From: Pseudoalteromonas shioyasakiensis
Lineage (GTDB): Bacteria > Pseudomonadota > Gammaproteobacteria > Enterobacterales > Alteromonadaceae
Direction: 5' to 3'
Length of the DNA: 64,000 bases
Assembly: GCF_001550135.1 (NCBI RefSeq)
Contig: NZ_LRUE01000015.1
Span: forward strand, 124,001-188,000
The position numbers were made by a program, and so were the translations under genes. Positions 8,059 through 17,113 of the stretch are shown in pieces. A model generated the notes under the pieces. That model was not told where the DNA came from and made no database searches. It was given only the letters and a program-made list of their open reading frames with translations. Position 1 is the stretch's first letter. Each line of letters opens with the position of its first letter.

Positions 8059-10389
8059 TTACTTGTTAAGTAAATGCTTTTCGAAGAAGTTAGCCATCAT
8101 AGTGTGATAGTGCAGGGTAGTGCCTTTACCTTCTCGTAGGCTGTGAGAACGGTTCGGGTAAGAGAAAAACTCGAACTGTTTATTGTGCTTAACTAATTCG
8201 TTAATTAAACGCTCTGAGCCTTGGTAGTGTACATTATCATCTCCGGTACCGTGGATCAGTAGCAACTTACCTTGCAGGTCTTTTGCAAAGGTGATCGGAG
8301 ACGTGTTGTCGTAACTTTCAGGATCAGTATTTGGGTTACCCGCATAGCGCTCTTGGTAGATAGTATCGTACAAGCGAATATCAGGCACTGGGGCAGAGGC
8401 AATCCCAACTTTATATTTATCACCATGGCGGAATAACAAATTAAGCGTTGAACTACCACCACCTGAGTGACCCCATACACCAACACGGTCGGTATCAATG
8501 ACATCCCAACGTTTTACCATTGCATCTAGGGCGTCAACTTGGTCACGCACGGTTATAGAGCCTATTTTTTTGTAGATAGACTTACGCCAATCTCTGCCCT
8601 TTGGTGCGCGCGTGCCGCGGTTATCAACTGAAGCAACAATAAAGCCTTGCTGAGTTAGATACGACTTGTATAAGTAACTGTTACCTTCCCAGCGATCTTG
8701 TACTGTTGAGCCCCATGGCTCACCGTAAACATAGAAAACGATTGGGTATTTTTTGCTTTTATCCATATTCGCTGGGAACATGATGTAGCCATCAAGCTCA
8801 ACACCATCGCGCGCATTAACCGTAAAGAACTCGTGAGTCGGTAATTGCTCAGTCGCTAATTTCTCTTTTAATGCTTTGTTCTCAACTAAGGTTTTCACAT
8901 TACTGTGATCGCTTACTTTGATGATCTCTTTCATTGGTGGGGTGCCAAATTTAGAGAAAGTATGCATTGCCCAAGAGGTATCTTTAGACATGTAATAGCT
9001 GTTTGAACCATCAAATGACGCAGGCGTTACGCGCACCGGTTTAGAGCTGCCATCAAGCGAGGTACGGAATAAGTAACGCTGGCCCGGATCATCCGGTGAT
9101 GCAGTAAAGTACATAACGTTTTTATCTTCGTTGAGCGCTAACATATCAATGATGTCGTACTCGCCCGGTGTTAAATCGACTATCGTTTTACCATCGCGAG
9201 ATACACGGTACAAATGGCGCCAGCCATCACGCTCACTGTGCCAAATAAAGAACTTACCGTCTTTTGACCAGTTTGCTTTATAAAACCATTCAATAAAGGC
9301 ATCGTCTTTATCTTCAAGAATTTTAGTCAGCTGCTGTTTTTGCCAGTCGAATAACCAAACCTTGTTGTGGCTTTGCGGGCGGTTAAGATCTTGGATCATC
9401 AAAGATTCACCAGTGCCTGCCCAGCTAATACGTGGAATATAACGATCGCGATTATCACCACCTAGTTCAGCCCAACGGGTTTTCTTGTCATTAAGACTAA
9501 CCACCCCCACTTTAACCGCAGAGTTCATCTCGCCGGCTTTTGGATACGGGAATTCTTTAAGGGTAGGGTAGAGATCATCGGTGTTATTGATCATGGTGAA
9601 GTATTTCACGCCACTGGTATCAAGCTGCCAATAGGCAATTGATTTGTTGTCTGGACTCCAGCGAAAACCATCACGAATGGTAAATTCTTCTTCGTATACC
9701 CAGTCAAAATTACCATTAACAATGGTGTCGTTACCGTCAGTGGTTAAAGCAGTCACAGCCTTGCTGCCGACTTTTTCCATGTAGATATTGTTATCACGCA
9801 CGTAAGCTACTTTTGAGCTATCTGGTGAGAACTTAGCAAACATCAGCTTTTTCGCTTCGATGTTTTCGCCACCTAACTGATACAGCGAATCAGTTTCGAG
9901 GTTTAATAGCCAAAAATCACCACGGCTACGTGAGCGCCACACTTGCTCGCCATTGGTAAAAACCATCAGCCATTTACCATCTTTAGACCATTGATAGCTT
10001 TCAACAGTGAGTGGCTCTTTATCACCTTTGGGAATTAATTTTTCGTAGCTAACCAGTACCTTACGACCCGTGACATCAGCGTTATAAAACACAATATCAT
10101 TGCCTTTTACGCCGTGCTCATCGTCTTTAGCTTTGTCGTCTTGGTTGTTTTTATCGCTTTCGCGCTCTTCAAGTACCGTATAACCAGTACCATCATCGAG
10201 CCACGTAAAATAGGTGCTACGCTCAGCTTTAAAGTCTTTTTCTTTATAAATTTGTTCAAGCGAGAGCGAATTAGCCGTTGCGTTCACTGTTGCTGATGGT
10301 GTGCTTACTTGCTCTGTACTTGAGCATGCTTGCAAACCTAAACCCGCAACCACAGCAAACGCAAGGGTTGATGTTTTTATCAAGTTCAT
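8059..10389 (-). CDS. Dipeptidyl peptidase IV, S9 family lipoprotein
   Basis: 776 residues. A lipoprotein signal (lipobox LQAC, Cys22) suggests an envelope anchor. An N-terminal eight-bladed-propeller domain (about 60-530, with WSPDNKSIAYWQLDTSG and the Glu pair in DWVYEEEFTIRDGF that binds the free N-terminus of substrates) precedes the catalytic domain with Ser642 (GWGHSGGGSS), Asp718 (HGTGDDNVH) and His749 (PNRSHSL). It releases Xaa-Pro dipeptides from peptides, which suits a protein-degrading marine heterotroph. It is a single-gene unit with its own terminator. Confidence 0.92.
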   Translation of the reverse strand: MNLIKTSTLAFAVVAGLGLQACSSTEQVSTPSATVNATANSLSLEQIYKEKDFKAERSTYFTWLDDGTGYTVLEERESDKNNQDDKAKDDEHGVKGNDIVFYNADVTGRKVLVSYEKLIPKGDKEPLTVESYQWSKDGKWLMVFTNGEQVWRSRSRGDFWLLNLETDSLYQLGGENIEAKKLMFAKFSPDSSKVAYVRDNNIYMEKVGSKAVTALTTDGNDTIVNGNFDWVYEEEFTIRDGFRWSPDNKSIAYWQLDTSGVKYFTMINNTDDLYPTLKEFPYPKAGEMNSAVKVGVVSLNDKKTRWAELGGDNRDRYIPRISWAGTGESLMIQDLNRPQSHNKVWLFDWQKQQLTKILEDKDDAFIEWFYKANWSKDGKFFIWHSERDGWRHLYRVSRDGKTIVDLTPGEYDIIDMLALNEDKNVMYFTASPDDPGQRYLFRTSLDGSSKPVRVTPASFDGSNSYYMSKDTSWAMHTFSKFGTPPMKEIIKVSDHSNVKTLVENKALKEKLATEQLPTHEFFTVNARDGVELDGYIMFPANMDKSKKYPIVFYVYGEPWGSTVQDRWEGNSYLYKSYLTQQGFIVASVDNRGTRAPKGRDWRKSIYKKIGSITVRDQVDALDAMVKRWDVIDTDRVGVWGHSGGGSSTLNLLFRHGDKYKVGIASAPVPDIRLYDTIYQERYAGNPNTDPESYDNTSPITFAKDLQGKLLLIHGTGDDNVHYQGSERLINELVKHNKQFEFFSYPNRSHSLREGKGTTLHYHTMMANFFEKHLLNK

Positions 10390-10483
10390 TTTGTTGTTCC
10401 TAGGTTTTAACTTACCTAGCGTACCAAAATAAACTTATAAAATCTGAGCTTTTATCGTGTTATCAGGGGGGTTGAACTTAAAC

Positions 10484-11284
10484 TCAATCGTCCCACAAGA
10501 ACATACTGGCTTGCTTATTGGCAATACGTAGTTCGTAGATATCACTACAAGGGCGCATCGCCGCACCATAGCAAACATGTAACGGCAATAAGTGCTCTTC
10601 TCGAGGATGACTAAAACGCGCCACAGGGGCCATTTGCCATTCTAATAACTTAGCTTGTCGCTGCTGTTCACTCAGTTCAGTATTGCCACAGACATCGACT
10701 AACCATTGCTCAAAAGCCATATTTTGCGCTTTAATTTCAGCGGTTTCAGGGGTGAAAAATGCGCGCATATTATGAAAAGTAAAGCCAGAACCAATGATCA
10801 ATAAATTATCGTAATCAAGCTGTTGTAAAGCCTCACCTATCGCTAGGTGTAAGCTCGGCTCAAGGCTTGGATGTAACGACAATTGCACACAAGGTATATC
10901 TGCTTCTGGATACATAATTTTCAAAGGCACATACATACCGTGATCAAAGCCACGAGATGGGTTTAATGTGCTATCGATATTAGCTTTTGCCAATGCTTGA
11001 TGTACTTTTTCGGCAAGGGCTGGTTCACCTGGGCTTGGGTACTCAATACTGTAAGCAGGCTCAGGAAAACCATAGTAATCATAAATTAGCTCAGGAGCTG
11101 CGCTCGAAGTAATGCTAATAGGGTTCGCTTCCCAGTGCGCACTCACCATCAAAATAGCTGACGGCTTTTGAATTTTTGCAGCAATAGACTGCAAACAAGT
11201 GACCATATCGGCATGACTTGGATCGCCAAGTAAAGGCATAGGACCGCCGCCATGAGAAACAAAGAAAACGCGTGGCTTTTGCAT
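10484..11284 (-). CDS. LigB-type extradiol dioxygenase (4,5-DOPA dioxygenase/YgiD family)
   Basis: 266 residues. Probable metal ligands are seen in FFVSHGGGPMPLLGD (His11), MVSAHWEA and SRGFDHGMYVPL, the pattern of the DODA/YgiD branch of class III extradiol dioxygenases, which open catechol rings or act on related compounds. I chose the ATG at 11284 because AAGGAG lies 7 bp upstream; an in-frame ATG at 11305 has no such site. It reads leftward toward dpp4 without an evident terminator between them. The physiological substrate is unknown. Confidence 0.85.
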   Translation of the reverse strand: MQKPRVFFVSHGGGPMPLLGDPSHADMVTCLQSIAAKIQKPSAILMVSAHWEANPISITSSAAPELIYDYYGFPEPAYSIEYPSPGEPALAEKVHQALAKANIDSTLNPSRGFDHGMYVPLKIMYPEADIPCVQLSLHPSLEPSLHLAIGEALQQLDYDNLLIIGSGFTFHNMRAFFTPETAEIKAQNMAFEQWLVDVCGNTELSEQQRQAKLLEWQMAPVARFSHPREEHLLPLHVCYGAAMRPCSDIYELRIANKQASMFLWDD

Positions 11285-11396
11285 AAATGTGCTCCTTAAA
11301 TACACTTTTCACTATAGTGCACGCACAGAGATACAAAAACTAGCCAGAAAAACGCACAACTAGAGTGTGAATTTACACACCACTAGTTTGTAAGTA

Positions 11397-12029
11397 CTAA
11401 CTTAAATGCCAAGCTACGTTCATGGCGGGGACTTGCCCTTTTAAGCCACCTTCGAGAGGTTCCTTGCACAGTAATGTTAGTTGATAAAAAGCATCGTAGT
11501 GCTGATGTAGCTCATCGGCGACTACACTAAACGGCGGGCCCGAAAACTCATTTTGCTGATACTCAAAGACCACCACTAATTGTTTAGCTCTATTGGTCAA
11601 CTCTAGTAAATGCTGGGTATAGCGAATGCGCATTGGCTTTGGCAGCGCAACTAAGGCAGCACGGTCATAAACCGCGTTGATAGTGCCAAGTTCATTCGCG
11701 GTCAGTGCAAAGATATCACCTACCCAAACGGTTAGATTTGCGCCTTGGTAACGTAATAGCTCGCCGTGTTGGCTGATTTCGGGTTCTAGCTTTAACTCAT
11801 CAAATAATTGCTTAATGGCAATCTCACTAAGCTCAGCCCCAACAACACGCATACCTTGTGCTAGCAAATAATGAATGTCGTGAGTTTTTCCGCACAGTGG
11901 TACAAAAACAGTATCGCCTTGCTGCAAATTCAAGTTAGTAAAATACTGATCTAGATAACGGTTAACGTCTCCTTCATGAAAACCAATTTCGTTATTTTCC
12001 CAACGTTGATGCCAATGCTTTGCGTCCAT
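11397..12029 (-). CDS. tpm: Thiopurine S-methyltransferase
   Basis: 210 residues, normal for bacterial TPMT. The start WHQRWENNEIGFHE, motif I VFVPLCGKTHDIHYLLAQG and VVGAELSEIAIKQLF, and the later VYDRAALVALPKPMR are diagnostic. It transfers methyl from SAM to thiols, and in bacteria it also handles selenium and tellurium oxyanions. It is transcribed divergently from a LysR gene 97 bp away, which is a plausible regulator. Confidence 0.93.
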   Translation of the reverse strand: MDAKHWHQRWENNEIGFHEGDVNRYLDQYFTNLNLQQGDTVFVPLCGKTHDIHYLLAQGMRVVGAELSEIAIKQLFDELKLEPEISQHGELLRYQGANLTVWVGDIFALTANELGTINAVYDRAALVALPKPMRIRYTQHLLELTNRAKQLVVVFEYQQNEFSGPPFSVVADELHQHYDAFYQLTLLCKEPLEGGLKGQVPAMNVAWHLS

Positions 12030-12126
12030 TACATACCCCTAAAATGTTTCAATAAAAACATGATAACTAATTACAAAAATGCTAAAAATAGCAAGATAAA
12101 CAAACTATGATTGCATAAATGAGAAC

Positions 12127-13008
12127 ATGATTGACGATATTGCCCTATTCATACAGATTGTTAAACAAGGCGGCCTAAGTAATGCGGCTGAAAGCTTGTC
12201 GTTGCCTACCGCAACAGTATCGAGACGCTTGCAACGACTTGAGCAACGCCTAGGCGAGCAGCTTTTAAATCGCTCAGCAAGGCAATGCACGTTAACACAA
12301 GCAGGAGAGGTGTATTTTCAAAGTTATGTTGAATTAATTGAGCAATTTGAACAAACTCACCGCCAACTTAATGAGCAAAAAGCACAATTGTCAGGAAAGC
12401 TTAAAGTTTTAGCACCTCTGAATATTAGTCATGGTTTCTTAAAGCCGATGTGGCTCGCATTCACTAAACAGTACCCTGATATTCAACTTGAGCTACTGCT
12501 TAATAACCAACTTGTAGATCTCAGTAAAAGCCAAGCTGATATAGCAATAAGAGTCGGGCCGCAGGCTGATTCTATGCTCCATCAGAAAAAGTTAGGCAGT
12601 GTTGATACCTTATTTGTAAGCACAAAAGCATACCTTGATTCGTCACCTACCATAGAAGAGCCTGCAGATTTAAAACAGCATAGGTTAATTGGTACCACGT
12701 TGAGAAATAAATGGCAGCTAACTAATACACAAACAAATGCAACTCATACTCACATGTGCCGCTTTGCTAGTACTTTTAACGATACTGGATTTGTAAAATA
12801 CTTAGTTTGTGATGAGCAAGGTATCGCTTTGTTACCTCGGTTTGAGGTTATCGATGAATTAAAGTCTCAGCAGTTAGTTCAAGTACTGCCACACTGGCGA
12901 GGAGAAAACCGCGACATTTATGCCATCTGGCCAAGCGCACGTTTACTGAGTAAAAAGGCTGCCTGTTTAAAACAGTTTATAACCGACTATATTGCTGAAC
13001 AATTATAA
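12127..13008 (+). CDS. LysR family transcriptional regulator
   Basis: 293 residues. N-terminal HTH (GGLSNAAESLSLPTATVSRRLQRLEQRLG) and a type 2 periplasmic-binding-like effector domain (LKVLAPLNISHGFLKPMWLAF onwards). It resembles the branch that controls oxidoreductases and small efflux genes. It is divergent from tpm. Its 3' end overlaps the convergent DJ-1/PfpI gene by 6 bp, so the two transcripts are antisense at their ends. Confidence 0.9.
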   Translation: MIDDIALFIQIVKQGGLSNAAESLSLPTATVSRRLQRLEQRLGEQLLNRSARQCTLTQAGEVYFQSYVELIEQFEQTHRQLNEQKAQLSGKLKVLAPLNISHGFLKPMWLAFTKQYPDIQLELLLNNQLVDLSKSQADIAIRVGPQADSMLHQKKLGSVDTLFVSTKAYLDSSPTIEEPADLKQHRLIGTTLRNKWQLTNTQTNATHTHMCRFASTFNDTGFVKYLVCDEQGIALLPRFEVIDELKSQQLVQVLPHWRGENRDIYAIWPSARLLSKKAACLKQFITDYIAEQL

Positions 13009-13578
13009 CGTCTGCCATTTATATTCCATCTGTTTGGCGGTCAGTAGGGCGTGTTCGTAACTAATAAATTCAGCGACTAACGCTAGGCTCATATCAATGC
13101 CTGCAGAAATTCCTCCTGAGCTGGTAAACTTACCGTCGGTGACCCAACGAGTATCTGCAATCACATTGAGATCAGAAAACAAAGCAGCCAGCTCAGGTTG
13201 ATCTTGCCAATGAGTCGTGACATTTTTACCGTTCAAAAGCCCTGTTTTGGCAAGCAAAAACGCCCCCGTACAAACACTCGCAACACGCTTGGTGTTAGTG
13301 GCTGTGTGTTTTAACCAAGTAATAACCTCTGCTTTTTCTAGCTCTCGTGTATGGTCACCACCAACCACAACAAGGAGATCAAGCGAAGGGCAGTCAGCAA
13401 AGCTGTAATGGGGGTTTACACTATAACCACCGCGGGCAAGTACAGGACTATCACTTTCGGCAATTAAACTCACTTGCCAATCATTATTCGCTAGGCGCTT
13501 AGCAGTACTAAACACCTCAAACGGACCTGAGAAATCGAGTACTTCGGCATCATCATAGATGTAAATTCCAATATTCAT
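13003..13578 (-). CDS. DJ-1/PfpI family protein (GlxA-type amidotransferase-like domain)
   Basis: 191 residues. The nucleophile elbow SVCTGAFLLAKTGLL carries Cys103, followed by TTHW and the region DTRWVTDGKFTSSGGISAGID typical of the GATase1-like domain of GlxA/FtrA regulators. Here it stands alone without the AraC DNA-binding part. Members include isonitrile hydratases and stress proteins. The exact reaction cannot be set from sequence. It lies divergent from the COG3904-like lipoprotein gene and converges with the LysR gene. Confidence 0.82.
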   Translation of the reverse strand: MNIGIYIYDDAEVLDFSGPFEVFSTAKRLANNDWQVSLIAESDSPVLARGGYSVNPHYSFADCPSLDLLVVVGGDHTRELEKAEVITWLKHTATNTKRVASVCTGAFLLAKTGLLNGKNVTTHWQDQPELAALFSDLNVIADTRWVTDGKFTSSGGISAGIDMSLALVAEFISYEHALLTAKQMEYKWQTL

Positions 13579-13704
13579 ACAATTGTTCCTATTATGTGGA
13601 TTTATTTCTCAAGTAAAAAAACGTACTATGCCATTTTTGCAGTTCGTTAATGACATATTATTAAATTGCGCACTGTATACAAATAAAACTTCAAGGCATT
13701 GTTA

Positions 13705-14409
13705 ATGCGTTTTTTATTCTTATTGAGCGTGCTGCTGGTTGGTTGTAAAACAACACAGCAAAGCGTTGCTGAAATTAGTGAAGTATCGCCGGGCACTATT
13801 TATTTTCAGGGCGAAACATCAAAGCAAAATGTTGAAAAGTTCGAACAGTTATTAGTAAGTAGCGATCAACAAATCAACACCTTGGTTATTAATAGCCAAG
13901 GTGGTGATGTGATGGCGGGTTTACATTTAGGTGGCTTAGTTCATGAATATCAACTCGATGTTGTGGTACACGAGCTTTGTGCATCGTCTTGTGCAAACTA
14001 TGTACTTACCGCAAGCCCACATGTCCTCGTTGAAGAGCAAGCCGTTATCGGCTGGCATGGGGGCTCATTACAGCCATTATACGTGCCCATGGAGCAACCG
14101 CCTGAGGTCGCTAGCTATATAGCAAAATGGCAAGCCGCAGAGCGACAATTCTTCGATATCATTAATGTTGAACAGGCAGTTACTATCATAGGTATGATGC
14201 CTGGTATTACAGAGAAACGTGATTCTGCTATTTATAGTTACGACGCCCAAACCCTGAAGCGTTTAGGGTTGCATATTGAGTTTGCTGGTGCGCAAACAGG
14301 GATGTCAGCAAGTGGCGAAAAACTAGCGCAGGTATTCGAACTTGAAGAGTCTGTACTTAACCACTTTTTGATGCTCAACGATATTGTTTCAGCAGAACTT
14401 ATTAACTAA
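13705..14409 (+). CDS. ClpP-fold (COG3904-like) lipoprotein
   Basis: About 234 residues. Lipoprotein signal MRFLFLLSVLLVGCKTTQQ. The body has a crotonase/ClpP-like pattern: LVINSQGGDVMAGLHLGGLV, then LDVVVHELCASSCANYVLTA (Ser-containing elbow) and AVIGWHGGS. Proteins of this kind are predicted periplasmic serine-protease-like factors without a known substrate. I prefer the ATG at 13705 to an in-frame TTG six bases earlier. It ends at a bidirectional terminator. Confidence 0.75.
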   Translation: MRFLFLLSVLLVGCKTTQQSVAEISEVSPGTIYFQGETSKQNVEKFEQLLVSSDQQINTLVINSQGGDVMAGLHLGGLVHEYQLDVVVHELCASSCANYVLTASPHVLVEEQAVIGWHGGSLQPLYVPMEQPPEVASYIAKWQAAERQFFDIINVEQAVTIIGMMPGITEKRDSAIYSYDAQTLKRLGLHIEFAGAQTGMSASGEKLAQVFELEESVLNHFLMLNDIVSAELIN

Positions 14410-14410
14410 T

Positions 14411-14437
14411 AAAAAGCCAACATGACGTTGGCTTTTT
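14411..14437. terminator. Bidirectional Rho-independent terminator
   Basis: Perfect 11-bp stem AAAAAGCCAAC/GTTGGCTTTTT with a 5-nt loop, between two convergent genes (ending at 14409 and 14439). Confidence 0.88.
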
Positions 14438-14438
14438 A

Positions 14439-15416
14439 TTAGTTATGTTGGCTAAGCCAAGAGTGGATTTGTTTAGCACTTCTTGGTGACACTATTTCAG
14501 CACGACGTTTTAACTCTTTATGCCACGCCAGATCATTTAAAGCCGCATCACTTAATGGCGCGTTTCTGTCTGTGTTTTTTAGCACATAATAGGCGTCTAC
14601 AACATCCGCAAGGCTAATACTATTGCTTGTAGCAAAGCGTTTAGACATTGACGCTAACGGCTTATTCAACGAACTATTAACCGATAAAGGGATCAAGCTG
14701 TCGGCAGGGTATGATGATGCAATACCATCGTTTTTCATCGCTGGCCAAATAGTGTATGTGGAGCCCGGTTTTTGCTGCTCAAGTAATGCAATAACAGAAC
14801 TAAAAGGCGAAGTTTGATTGCTTATAACTACCGGCATTTTAAACGTGTGGAATGCACCAAAGAGTAAGATTGCACGGCGCTGCTTAGCGAAAACATGCTG
14901 ATTTATAGCCTCTAAATAGCCAGTTTCACGGCTACGCTCTAGCTTTTGCCAATCCTCTTTAGAGAGGGTTTGCCAGTTCATTGCAGGCTCAGCAAGGACA
15001 AGGCGAACTTTATGTTCACGGGAACTATTAAGCTGTTTTAACTTTAAAACTAATTGCTCATAAACATCATATTGCCATGCCATAAAATACAGGGTGTCGC
15101 GCCAAATGTGCCTTACGTCATCAATGCTTATATTCTGTTTGCTCAACAAATATTGATCAGCTAAATCTTGATACCGCGCATTACCAAACTCAACGACAAG
15201 ATCATCAATCTGCTGCCAGTTACTAGGCTCATCTAAGTATTTAATAAGCCTAGTAACAACATGCTCGCTGCCATGAACATCACCAATCGCAACGAGTTTA
15301 TTAGCGTGTAACGCTTTATTAAGTTGGCTGTCGTAATCATAATTTGCAGCTTTGACATTACTTGCAAAACATACAGATGCCAAGACAACAAACCCGATGA
15401 GCTTTAAAACCTGCAT
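14439..15416 (-). CDS. Secreted protein resembling the ChaN/erythromycin-esterase-like group
   Basis: 325 residues with a signal peptide (cleavage near residue 23, NVKA). Visible motifs are VAIGDVHGSEHVVTRLIKYL, a DDLVVEFGNARYQDL segment and RRAILLFGAFHTFKMPV near the middle. The GDxHG and GxxHT pattern with conserved acids is reminiscent of ChaN/EreA/TraB-type folds, but I cannot assign it firmly. The gene abuts rmuC (2 bp between them) in the same direction, so it is probably cotranscribed with it. The function is not known. Confidence 0.5.
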   Translation of the reverse strand: MQVLKLIGFVVLASVCFASNVKAANYDYDSQLNKALHANKLVAIGDVHGSEHVVTRLIKYLDEPSNWQQIDDLVVEFGNARYQDLADQYLLSKQNISIDDVRHIWRDTLYFMAWQYDVYEQLVLKLKQLNSSREHKVRLVLAEPAMNWQTLSKEDWQKLERSRETGYLEAINQHVFAKQRRAILLFGAFHTFKMPVVISNQTSPFSSVIALLEQQKPGSTYTIWPAMKNDGIASSYPADSLIPLSVNSSLNKPLASMSKRFATSNSISLADVVDAYYVLKNTDRNAPLSDAALNDLAWHKELKRRAEIVSPRSAKQIHSWLSQHN

Positions 15417-15417
15417 A

Positions 15418-16884
15418 TTAATCTAACTCTAATTGTGCTTTTTCAACAGTTTCCGCGGGTAACTCTTTTTGAACAGAAACCCCCAATTCTTTGAACTCTG
15501 AGGCCTGCTTAATCAAGTTTCCTTTACCACGATACAGCTGAGAAAACGCTTTATCATAGCTTTCTTTGGCGCGATCTAATTGCTTACCAACCCCTTCCAT
15601 ACTGGTTAGGAAACTATTGAGTTTGTTGTAAAAACGCTCTGCACGAGCGGCAAGCTCTTTTGAGTATTTAGTTTGCTCTTCAAAACGCCACAGTTGTTTT
15701 ACGATATTCAAGCTAGTCAATAAGGTCGTTGGAGTTGCAACTAAAATGTTTTTTTCGATTGCTTGCTGATAAATATCACTCTGGTACTTAAGCGCTTCAA
15801 CAAATGCAGATTCTATTGGTACAAACATGATCACCACTTCGGGGGAGTTAATACCAGGTAGTCTGTCGTAGGCTTTGCTTGCTAACTCGTTTATACGTGA
15901 TTGCACCGCGGTGACATGCTCTTTAAGCGCTTGCTGCGCTTCAAGCTCTGTATCGGCATTTACATAGCGTGTATACGCGTTTAAAGAGGTTTTAGCATCG
16001 ATAACTAAATGACGTTGCTGAGGTAAATACACCACAACATCTGGGCGTAGACGGCCATCTTCTGTGTTAAACGATACTTCTCGCTGATAATCTACTCCAG
16101 CACGCAGCCCTGCGCTGTCTAGTACGTTTTCAAGCATTAACTCCCCCCAATTACCTTGGGTTTTCTTTTGCCCTTGTAATGCGGTGCTCAGCCTATCAGC
16201 TTGTTCGGTGATAGCTTGGCTTTTAGCCTGTAAATGCAACAACTCAGTTTTTAGTGCTGCACGCTGCTTTAGATCTTCCACGTGGATCAATTCCATCTTA
16301 TCGCGAAAGCCTTTTAGCTCTCCCTGAACCGGTTTTAAAAGTTGCTCAATACTCTCTTGGTTTAAGGTTTTAAAACGCTGCGATTTTTCTTCAAGGATTT
16401 GATTAGCGAGGTTTTCAAACTCTTTTTTGAGTTGCTCTTTGCTTTCTTTGATATGACTAAGCTGCTCTTTAAAATGCAGTTCTTTTTGTTCTATAGTGCT
16501 TCTTAAGGTACTTAAATCAACATCGCGCTGATTGAGTGCAGCTTTAGTATCAGCTAGCTCAGCTTCAACTTGACGCCAAAACTGGTTGTATTGTTGTGCT
16601 TGCTTTTCTTGCTCTACAAAGCGGGTTTTAAAGTGTTGAGACTCATCACGTTGCTCAGCGTAATCTTGCTGTAACTGCGAAAGCGTAAGTTGGCTTTGTT
16701 CAAGTTGCAGCTGCTTTTGTTCTAAATGATTTTGCTGGATTTGCTGACTATTTTGCAGTTCGGTTAACTGATTTTTTAAGCGACTTTTTTGTAAGGCAAA
16801 AATAACACCACTTGCAACAGCACCTACAGCAGCACCAAGCACACCACTTTGCCAATTAATCTGTGCAATCAGCTCTGTAATCAT
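15418..16884 (-). CDS. rmuC: DNA recombination protein RmuC
   Basis: 488 residues, the family's usual length. N-terminal membrane anchor (GVLGAAVGAVASGVIFAL), a long coiled coil (about 35-210, Gln- and Glu-rich), then the RmuC nuclease-like domain: KTQGNWGELMLENVLDSAGL, RLRPDVVVYLPQQRHLVIDAK and VVIMFVPIESAF. In E. coli RmuC limits recombination at inverted repeats. It lies upstream of the ChaN-like gene and 229 bp left of the SNF2 helicase, separated by that gene's terminator. Confidence 0.93.
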   Translation of the reverse strand: MITELIAQINWQSGVLGAAVGAVASGVIFALQKSRLKNQLTELQNSQQIQQNHLEQKQLQLEQSQLTLSQLQQDYAEQRDESQHFKTRFVEQEKQAQQYNQFWRQVEAELADTKAALNQRDVDLSTLRSTIEQKELHFKEQLSHIKESKEQLKKEFENLANQILEEKSQRFKTLNQESIEQLLKPVQGELKGFRDKMELIHVEDLKQRAALKTELLHLQAKSQAITEQADRLSTALQGQKKTQGNWGELMLENVLDSAGLRAGVDYQREVSFNTEDGRLRPDVVVYLPQQRHLVIDAKTSLNAYTRYVNADTELEAQQALKEHVTAVQSRINELASKAYDRLPGINSPEVVIMFVPIESAFVEALKYQSDIYQQAIEKNILVATPTTLLTSLNIVKQLWRFEEQTKYSKELAARAERFYNKLNSFLTSMEGVGKQLDRAKESYDKAFSQLYRGKGNLIKQASEFKELGVSVQKELPAETVEKAQLELD

Positions 16885-16956
16885 AACGAAAACTCAATAA
16901 CTTAAAGACACATCATCATAACGAATTAGTGCTCAGCAGAGTAGGGGGTTTAGGCA

Positions 16957-16986
16957 TAAAAAAAGCCAGCTCAAAGTGAGCTGGCT
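16957..16986 (-). terminator. Terminator of the SNF2 helicase gene
   Basis: On the minus strand a perfect 10-bp stem AGCCAGCTCA/TGAGCTGGCT with a 3-nt loop is followed by seven T. It lies 130 bp after the SNF2 stop and before rmuC. Confidence 0.85.
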
Positions 16987-17113
16987 CTAACATTACTAAA
17001 ATTTAGTAACCAAATGGGAAATCAACATAATGCTTATGTAAACTGCAATTTAACAACAAGCATAATAATAGACGCCCCAAAATTTGATTAGTTCAAAAAA
17101 ACTTTAAAAAAAT